64,000 nt of DNA, taken from Bacteroides sp. CAG:927 (lineage in GTDB: Bacteria; Bacteroidota; Bacteroidia; Bacteroidales; Muribaculaceae). Where the stretch lies: the NCBI GenBank assembly GCA_000431155.1, contig HF985652.1, positions 10,612 through 74,611 on the forward strand. Direction: 5' to 3'. A program made the position numbers and the translations under genes. Of the stretch, positions 58,732 through 64,000 are shown piece after piece; positions within the stretch are counted from its first letter, which is position 1, and the number at the start of each line of letters is the position of its first letter. A model generated the notes under the pieces. That model searched no databases. It had not been told where the DNA came from and worked only from the letters and a program-made list of their open reading frames with translations.

Positions 58732-60798
58732 ATGGTCATGAAAATCAAACTTTCACACGAAGCCGTGGTGCGCCTATTGTCGTTTTTGGTGGCAGTGGGT
58801 CTGATATGCTATTTTCTGCCGAGCGACGACCGCACCCGATTCAGTTACGAAATCAACCGTCCGTGGGGCTACTCACTTCTGACCGCGCCATTCGACATTC
58901 CGGTGCGCCTTGACTCCATAAGTGCCGCAACAATCAAGGACAGCATAGATGCGAAATTTGAACCGGTGTATCACAGGATAGATACCCTTGGCACCAATAT
59001 GATTGCCACCTATGCCAAACGGCTCAACACCACATCCGGGCTGCACATAACAGCCAGTCAGAAAGCCGCCCTGCTCAATGAAATAAGGTCCATTTACAAC
59101 AGCGGTATCGTGGACCAGACGGCTTATGCCGACATCTCGGCGGGGAAGATGAACAGCGTGCGAATGCTGAGCAACAATGTGACAGTGTCGGTGCCCACTA
59201 CGGGATTTCGGTCGGCACGGAGCGCGTATGCGCATCTTGACAGCGTGTTCCGCAATCCTGAGGTGCATGCGGCCATCTCGGCCACACGCCTTTCGGATCT
59301 TCTGCAACCCAACATAGTGGCAGATTCGGTGGAAACGGAGCGTTTTCGCAACGAACTATACCAAAGCGCACTTGCTCCTGTAGGCGTGATACAGCAGGGA
59401 GAGCGCATAATAGACCGCGGCGACATCATCACCCCGCAACTCTACACCATTCTCACTACCTATGAGGAGCTTACCGAAGAGAAAGGCAACAAGGTGGTGA
59501 GCGACAAGTTTTATCCCCTTGCAGGCAGAATAGCATTTCTGATACTACTCATAGGAAGCCTGTATGCGTACCTGTATTTCTACCGGCGCGATTATTTTGA
59601 AAACATACGTGTGTTTATGTTCCTGATGATGGTAATCACCATCTTCACGCTCCTTGCCGTGGGACTTAGCGCGACCTTCTCCTACGGGCTTTATCTTGCG
59701 CCGCTGACCATACTCACCATTCTTGTGCTGGTGTTTCTTGACTCCCGCACGGCATTCTTCACTTTCCTTGTCACAGTGCTGCTGTGCACATTCGTATCGC
59801 GTTTTCCGCTGGAATTTGTGCTGGTACAGTTCGTGGCCGGCTTCACCGCACTGGTAAGCCTGAAAGAGCTGAGCAGAAGATCACAGCTGATACGGTCAGC
59901 CGCACTTGTGTTTGTGGCATACAGCGTCACCTACTGCACACTCGAGATGATGATGAACGGCAATGCCGACAAACTGACATGGAGCGCAATAGGATGCTTT
60001 GGCATCAATGCTGTATTCACCTCGTTTGCCTACATTCTCATCTTCCTGTTTGAAAAAGCATTCGGCTTCACTTCAAGAGTCACACTCGTGGAGCTGAGTG
60101 ACATAAACAATCCGGTATTGCGAGAGCTGTCGGAAGAGTGTCCGGGCACATTCCAACACTCAATGTCGGTAAGCAACCTTGCCTCGGCAGCAGCTCACCG
60201 CATCGGAGCCAATGTGCAATTAGTGCGAACCGGAGCGCTGTATCATGACATAGGCAAAATATCCAATCCTGCATTTTTCACCGAGAATCAGCATGGAGTG
60301 AATCCGCACGACGCACTTGACCCCGTGCAGAGCGCGCGCATAGTGATAAGTCACGTGACGGAGGGGCTGAAACGCGCCGACAAGGTGAAGCTGCCACAGC
60401 GCATCCGCGATTTTATAACCGAGCATCACGGACGCGGCACTGCCCGATATTTCTACACCACATACTGCAACGCCCATCCCAATGAGCCGGTGGACGAATC
60501 TCTGTTCCGCTATCCGGGTCCCAACCCGCGTTCACGCGAGACATCCGTACTCATGATGGCCGATGCCGTGGAAGCAGCATCACGATCACTTGCAGACCAT
60601 ACACCCGAAGCCATATCCGCACTTGTAAACCGAATCATAGACACCCAGATTGCGGAGGGGCTGCACAACGACTCCACATTATCATTCCGCGATGTGAAAC
60701 TGATAAAAGATGTGTTCATATCACGTCTGCGCACGATGTACCACGCCCGTGTGTCATATCCTGAAGCCGTGAAACCGGGAGCCGGAGCTGCCAAATAA
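58732..60798 (+). CDS. PgpH-type cyclic-di-AMP phosphodiesterase (7TMR-HD family)
   Basis: 688 aa. One N-terminal helix, a large extracytoplasmic domain (7TMR-HDED type, about 50-255), seven membrane helices (about 265-460) and a C-terminal HDIG-type phosphohydrolase (about 480-670) with HSMSVSNLASAAA, GALYHDIGKISNP, FITEHHG and MMADAVEAAS. In Gram-positive PgpH this HD domain breaks cyclic di-AMP. The ATG at 58732 or one two codons later (MKIKL) could be used. Location after the Rel/SpoT gene puts two nucleotide second-messenger hydrolases together. An open adjacent start overlaps its stop codon. Confidence 0.93.
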   Translation: MVMKIKLSHEAVVRLLSFLVAVGLICYFLPSDDRTRFSYEINRPWGYSLLTAPFDIPVRLDSISAATIKDSIDAKFEPVYHRIDTLGTNMIATYAKRLNTTSGLHITASQKAALLNEIRSIYNSGIVDQTAYADISAGKMNSVRMLSNNVTVSVPTTGFRSARSAYAHLDSVFRNPEVHAAISATRLSDLLQPNIVADSVETERFRNELYQSALAPVGVIQQGERIIDRGDIITPQLYTILTTYEELTEEKGNKVVSDKFYPLAGRIAFLILLIGSLYAYLYFYRRDYFENIRVFMFLMMVITIFTLLAVGLSATFSYGLYLAPLTILTILVLVFLDSRTAFFTFLVTVLLCTFVSRFPLEFVLVQFVAGFTALVSLKELSRRSQLIRSAALVFVAYSVTYCTLEMMMNGNADKLTWSAIGCFGINAVFTSFAYILIFLFEKAFGFTSRVTLVELSDINNPVLRELSEECPGTFQHSMSVSNLASAAAHRIGANVQLVRTGALYHDIGKISNPAFFTENQHGVNPHDALDPVQSARIVISHVTEGLKRADKVKLPQRIRDFITEHHGRGTARYFYTTYCNAHPNEPVDESLFRYPGPNPRSRETSVLMMADAVEAASRSLADHTPEAISALVNRIIDTQIAEGLHNDSTLSFRDVKLIKDVFISRLRTMYHARVSYPEAVKPGAGAAK

Positions 60799-60842
60799 TG
60801 TTAAACGGGCATCAATCGCGCCATGCCTTATGTTATAAATAT

Positions 60843-61328
60843 ATGAGTATGATACTGACCATAACAGGAGTGCTGCTGCTTGCCACCGGCGTGGTGCTTG
60901 CTTTTGTGCCCAAGGGGTGGAGCGCCCCGGTGGCATGGATAGGATTGTGGCTATTGTGTTTAGGCGATGCAGTGCAAGCCTCATGGAGCACGTTGCTATT
61001 CTGGGGAATGGCGGCACTCATAGCATGGGGCATCACCATATTGCTGCCCAAAGCTGTAGCAAACAGCAAAATGGGCGTTGGCTACATTGTGGGGGCGGCA
61101 CTGGCAGGCACCCTCGTGGGTATGCTCATGAACAATGCCGGAATGATAGTAGGCTCTGTGGCAGGAGCATTTTGCGGAGCACTTGCGTTCAGCCGCACTC
61201 CCGGCGGAAGGACGATGAAATTTCCGTCGCGCCCGTTTTTCAACTACCTGTGCGCCAAAGGCCTCGTGGCTGTAGTCACCACATGTATAGCCGGTGAAGC
61301 ATTTGTGTTGCTGCACTACGTTTATTAA
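60843..61328 (+). CDS. Small DUF456-like membrane protein
   Basis: 161 aa with four probable membrane helices and a glycine-rich central pattern (GYIVGAALAGTLVGMLMNNAGMIVGSVAGAFCG) resembling DUF456, function unknown. A start at 60798 overlapping the preceding stop (TAATG) is also possible and would add a polar 15-residue N terminus; I prefer 60843 because the first helix begins right after it. Confidence 0.6.
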   Translation: MSMILTITGVLLLATGVVLAFVPKGWSAPVAWIGLWLLCLGDAVQASWSTLLFWGMAALIAWGITILLPKAVANSKMGVGYIVGAALAGTLVGMLMNNAGMIVGSVAGAFCGALAFSRTPGGRTMKFPSRPFFNYLCAKGLVAVVTTCIAGEAFVLLHYVY

Positions 61329-61345
61329 ACCGACAACCAATCATT

Positions 61346-62059
61346 ATGCTGAAATATATAACTGTAGCCATAATCATGTTTTTTGGGACATGGACGATGA
61401 ATGCCCAAATAAAGTTTGAGAATGTGAAACGCGAGGCACCCGACCTTGCCCTCATCAAAAAACAGATTAATGACCGCACATCGCCTTACTATTATCCCCG
61501 ACTTATGGATGAGTATCAGCGCAACGACACGCTGATGAAAATAGATAAGTTTCGTCATCTATATTTGGGATACATGTTTCAGGAAGACTACAACCCGTAT
61601 CGCCCGTCGGTGATAGAATCAAACGTGGACCAACAGTCGCTTGACAAGGGTGAACTTTCACGGCAAGAATGTGATTCGGTCATCACTCAGTCCCAGCTTG
61701 AGCTGCAGAACCGCCCATTTGACCTGATGCAAATGAGCAACCTCATCAAAGCGCTGAAACTCAAAGGCAAAACCAATCTGGCAAAAATATGGCAGTACAA
61801 ATTTGACTATATTCTTATGGCGATTGCCTCCACAGGCACCGGTGCAGATGAAGAAAATGCATGGTATGTGATAGAACCGCAGCATGAATACGTGCTGCTG
61901 AACGCTATGGGGTACATTGTCACCAACCACCTTTTCTACGAACCGTACTATGAATATCTGACTGTGAGAACGGCGCAAAAAGCCAAAGCCGGCGGATTTT
62001 ACTTCAACATCCACACAGTGCTTCAGGAATATTACCGCAAATATCCCGAGGAGCTATAA
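61346..62059 (+). CDS. Secreted DUF4919 protein
   Basis: 237 aa with signal peptide MLKYITVAIIMFFGTWTMNA. The conserved stretch KREAPDLALIKKQINDRTSPYYYPRLMDEYQRNDTLM and HLYLGYMFQEDYNPYR fit the DUF4919 family of Bacteroidales, function unknown; the helical pattern resembles a TPR-like scaffold. It follows the DUF456-like gene by 17 nt and is closed by a bidirectional hairpin terminator. Confidence 0.75.
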   Translation: MLKYITVAIIMFFGTWTMNAQIKFENVKREAPDLALIKKQINDRTSPYYYPRLMDEYQRNDTLMKIDKFRHLYLGYMFQEDYNPYRPSVIESNVDQQSLDKGELSRQECDSVITQSQLELQNRPFDLMQMSNLIKALKLKGKTNLAKIWQYKFDYILMAIASTGTGADEENAWYVIEPQHEYVLLNAMGYIVTNHLFYEPYYEYLTVRTAQKAKAGGFYFNIHTVLQEYYRKYPEEL

Positions 62060-62097
62060 CAGCCGGGGTTACAACAACTGACGAGTATATGTAAACA

Positions 62098-62126
62098 GAA
62101 AGCACCGCAATATTGCGGTGCTTTCT
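62098..62126. terminator. Bidirectional terminator
   Basis: GAAAGCACCGCAAT and ATTGCGGTGCTTTC form an almost continuous palindrome with T-rich flanks on both strands, between convergent genes. Confidence 0.85.
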
Positions 62127-62148
62127 TGTTATGATGTACGGTTGGGAT

Positions 62149-62829
62149 TTATTCGCCCTGAAGAGCTTTGGCGCGCTCCAGATATTTGCGGAAATCGATT
62201 TGCTGGTCAGCAGCGTACTGGGGATAATCGTTGATGATAGCCTGATAAAGATCAGCCTCAGCTTTGTAGTCCTTAACCTCGTGCTGTACGGTAGCTTCTT
62301 TCATCATGAAATAAGGAGTAAGGTGAGGATTGTGATCAGACATAGCGGCTGCCTCACGGAAGCATTTGATTGCCTCAGGATACTGCTTGAGGTTGACATA
62401 GCAGTCACCTTCAAGACCCATAGCGGCAGCACCGATCACCTCTTCCTTAGCGTCATAATTGTTGAGGTAGTCAATAGCTTCCTGATATTTGCCCTGACGG
62501 TAAAGGAGGATTGCAGCGTTGAGGTTGGCGCGGTTGCCGGCATCATATCCGTGCTCGTCAGCCACCTGCTGATACTGCTGGAGAGCCAAAGAGTCGTTGC
62601 CCATCATCATGGTGATATCGGCCTGACCTATTGCGTCATTGGCAGCGGCGACACCGGGCTTGCGTATGCCGTAGATATAACCGAGCACGATGATAACGAG
62701 GGCAGCTACTATCAAGGATGCCCATACAATAATTTTCTTGTTATTTTCCACTTTCTGCTCAATGCCAGTAAGACTGTCATTGAGGGCCTCGATAGAGGGT
62801 TTTGTTTCGGGAGCGTTTTGTTTTGCCAT
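62149..62829 (-). CDS. TPR-repeat membrane protein
   Basis: 226 aa. The start at 62829 (MAKQNAPETKPSIEALNDSL) was preferred over longer frames. A single membrane helix (about 34-54, WASLIVAALVIIVLGYIYGI) separates a short cytosolic tail from a TPR region of three or four repeats (YQQVADEHGYDAGNRANLNAAI, YRQGKYQEAIDYLNNYD, LKQYPEAIKCFREAAAMSDHN). This is the layout of YfgM-like anchored TPR proteins, which work with periplasmic chaperones. Its promoter -7 element lies 58 nt upstream. Confidence 0.85.
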   Translation of the reverse strand: MAKQNAPETKPSIEALNDSLTGIEQKVENNKKIIVWASLIVAALVIIVLGYIYGIRKPGVAAANDAIGQADITMMMGNDSLALQQYQQVADEHGYDAGNRANLNAAILLYRQGKYQEAIDYLNNYDAKEEVIGAAAMGLEGDCYVNLKQYPEAIKCFREAAAMSDHNPHLTPYFMMKEATVQHEVKDYKAEADLYQAIINDYPQYAADQQIDFRKYLERAKALQGE

Positions 62830-62886
62830 TGTTATGTGATTCTTATTGTTATCAAAAATGGGATGTGCGTAATAATTTACGAAATG

Positions 62887-62894
62887 CAAAATTA
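62887..62894 (-). promoter_or_regulatory. -7 element for the TPR protein
   Basis: TAATTTTG on the minus strand matches TAnnTTTG, 57 nt before the start codon at 62829. No -33 match at the usual spacing. Confidence 0.45.
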
Positions 62895-62978
62895 AGAGTA
62901 ATATCTCGGAAATAAAAATTTTTTTCATAAATCTGCTCATTTTAGCTTGTTTTAGTGCGCTCAGAGGACAAAATATTG

Positions 62979-62986
62979 TACTTTTG
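62979..62986 (+). promoter_or_regulatory. -7 element for the CapA-family gene, predicted leaderless
   Basis: TACTTTTG matches TAnnTTTG and ends 5 nt before the ATG at 62992. No -33 match was found. Confidence 0.5.
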
Positions 62987-62991
62987 CGGTA

Positions 62992-64000
62992 ATGATACGG
63001 GCAATTGCCATACTGACAATGTGGGTTGTGACGGCAGTTTTTGCATGTCACGGCACCACCCCGGCACTGCGCATAGCGGTGGCGGGCGATGTGATGATGG
63101 GCACAAATTTTCCGGAGCAGTCCAAAGGTGCCTATCTGCCACCAAACAACGGGACCAATCTTTTCAGACATGTCACCAAGGTGCTGTCCGGAGCCGATGC
63201 CGCCGCAGCCAACCTTGAAGGCACGCTGCTGGATTTCGGAGGGAAAGTGAAGGAGGTTGAGGACACCACATTACTATATGCCTTCCGCACGCCCACAGCA
63301 TACGTGTCAAACCTCAAACGTGCAGGCTTTGACTTTATGTCGATTGCCAACAACCACATCAACGATTTCGGTCAATTAGGACGCGAAAGCACCAAAGCAA
63401 CCCTGCGAAACGCCGGCATAGGGTATGCCGGGATGAGAGGAAAAACGCCATGGTACATAATGAGCAGCAAAGGGCGCAAAATCGGATTTACGGCATTCAG
63501 TCCGCATGCCGGATCGCTGAGCATACACAACCTTACAGAAGTGAAACGCATAGTGAGCCATCTTGACAGCGTGTGCGATGTGGTCGTGGTGTCGTTTCAC
63601 GGCGGCGGCGAGGGAGCGGCATACAAGCATGTGCCGGAAGGGATGGAGGAGTGCTTCGGTGAGAAGCGCGGCGATGTGAGAAAATTTGCACGTGCCGCAG
63701 TGGATGCCGGCGCAGATGTGGTTTACGGCCATGGCCCGCATGTGACACGCGCCATGGAGCTATACCGTGACAGGCTCATACTTTACAGCCTCGGCAACTT
63801 CTGCACCCCCTATCGCGTTAATCTGAAAGGCATAGCCGGGCATGCACCGGTAGTGACAATAGATGTGGACAACAAGGGTAAGTTTCTGTCGGGCAAGATA
63901 CATCCGTTCATACAACGCAGAGGCATAGGACCTGTTCCCGATACCAAAGGAACCGTCATAGGGCAGATGCGCGCACTGACACAGAGTGATTTTCCCTACA
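62992..64000 (+). CDS. CapA-family metallophosphoesterase-like protein, 5' part (cut by window edge)
   Basis: 336 residues are visible and the frame is open to the right edge. The ATG at 62992 opens a possible lipoprotein signal (LTMWVVTAVFAC, Cys19). Typical CapA/PGA_cap motifs follow: AGDVMMG, NLEGTL, SIANNHINDFG, SFHGGGEG and GHGPHV, then SLGNF. CapA proteins are needed for poly-gamma-glutamate or related capsule synthesis in other bacteria, but many family members have no known substrate. No capsule genes are visible in the window. It is divergent from the TPR gene. Confidence 0.88.
   Translation, partial: MIRAIAILTMWVVTAVFACHGTTPALRIAVAGDVMMGTNFPEQSKGAYLPPNNGTNLFRHVTKVLSGADAAAANLEGTLLDFGGKVKEVEDTTLLYAFRTPTAYVSNLKRAGFDFMSIANNHINDFGQLGRESTKATLRNAGIGYAGMRGKTPWYIMSSKGRKIGFTAFSPHAGSLSIHNLTEVKRIVSHLDSVCDVVVVSFHGGGEGAAYKHVPEGMEECFGEKRGDVRKFARAAVDAGADVVYGHGPHVTRAMELYRDRLILYSLGNFCTPYRVNLKGIAGHAPVVTIDVDNKGKFLSGKIHPFIQRRGIGPVPDTKGTVIGQMRALTQSDFPY

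Noticed and set aside
62113..62895. 260-aa plus-strand open frame over the TPR gene
   Set aside because: It is antisense to a clear TPR protein, crosses its terminator, and shows no family features.

Overview
The window looks like a chromosome segment from a Bacteroidales bacterium, probably Muribaculaceae or a close relative. Three observations support this. Promoters repeatedly show the Bacteroidetes form (-33 TTTG, about 20 bp, then TAnnTTTG at -7), and starts lack clear Shine-Dalgarno sites. Many secreted proteins end in a short beta-rich domain like the type IX secretion (T9SS) sorting domain. Several families are largely confined to this group (DUF4838, DUF4876, DUF4491, DUF4919, DUF6850-like barrels). 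The family-level placement is inference. No rRNA, CRISPR array, prophage or intact insertion sequence was seen.

Layout. 1-5.3 kb: the start of an MgtE-type magnesium transporter and rsmA (minus strand), an AT-rich insert carrying a frameshifted DUF1016 nuclease-like gene, a secreted DUF4838 glycosidase-like protein, and a gene-free GC-rich repeat block. 5.3-17.7 kb: a GH89 alpha-N-acetylglucosaminidase, a secreted C69 dipeptidase, cdd, a Xer-type recombinase, a ribosome hibernation factor, a secreted EndA-type nuclease, pheT, a YebC-family protein and a CDF metal transporter. 17.8-25.5 kb: a complete efflux operon (adaptor, ATPase, two FtsX-type permeases, TolC-type channel) followed directly by a response regulator and histidine kinase. 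25.5-28.3 kb: an M48 protease and a convergent Zn/Cd-type P-type ATPase with a perfect palindrome in its promoter.

28.4-36.4 kb: four consecutive secreted proteins ending with a subtilisin-like protease, three of them with T9SS-like tails, then a Fur-family regulator and a convergent secreted propeller-like protein. 36.5-45 kb: a TonB-dependent receptor, a DUF4876 lipoprotein, an outer-membrane barrel and a periplasmic-type M16 protease in one tight run. This is the best candidate for an undescribed import-and-processing system. 45-47 kb: an unusual fusion of a GDSL esterase with a phosphodiesterase/alkaline-phosphatase-like domain.

47.1-64 kb is mainly core physiology: a C_GCAxxG_C_C protein coupled to a TPM-domain membrane protein with zinc-binding cysteine pairs, DUF4491, carboxynorspermidine dehydrogenase, a lipoprotein-ABC-permease-hflX run, tRNA-Leu(UAA), a MalY/PatB aminotransferase, a Rel/SpoT alarmone enzyme, a PgpH-type cyclic-di-AMP hydrolase, two small conserved proteins, a TPR membrane protein and the start of a CapA-family protein.

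Two themes recur. At least four genes have a -7 element only 4-5 nt from the start codon, predicting leaderless mRNAs. Strong symmetrical hairpins separate convergent gene pairs. Most opposite-strand open frames are shadows of GC-rich codons and are not reported as genes.
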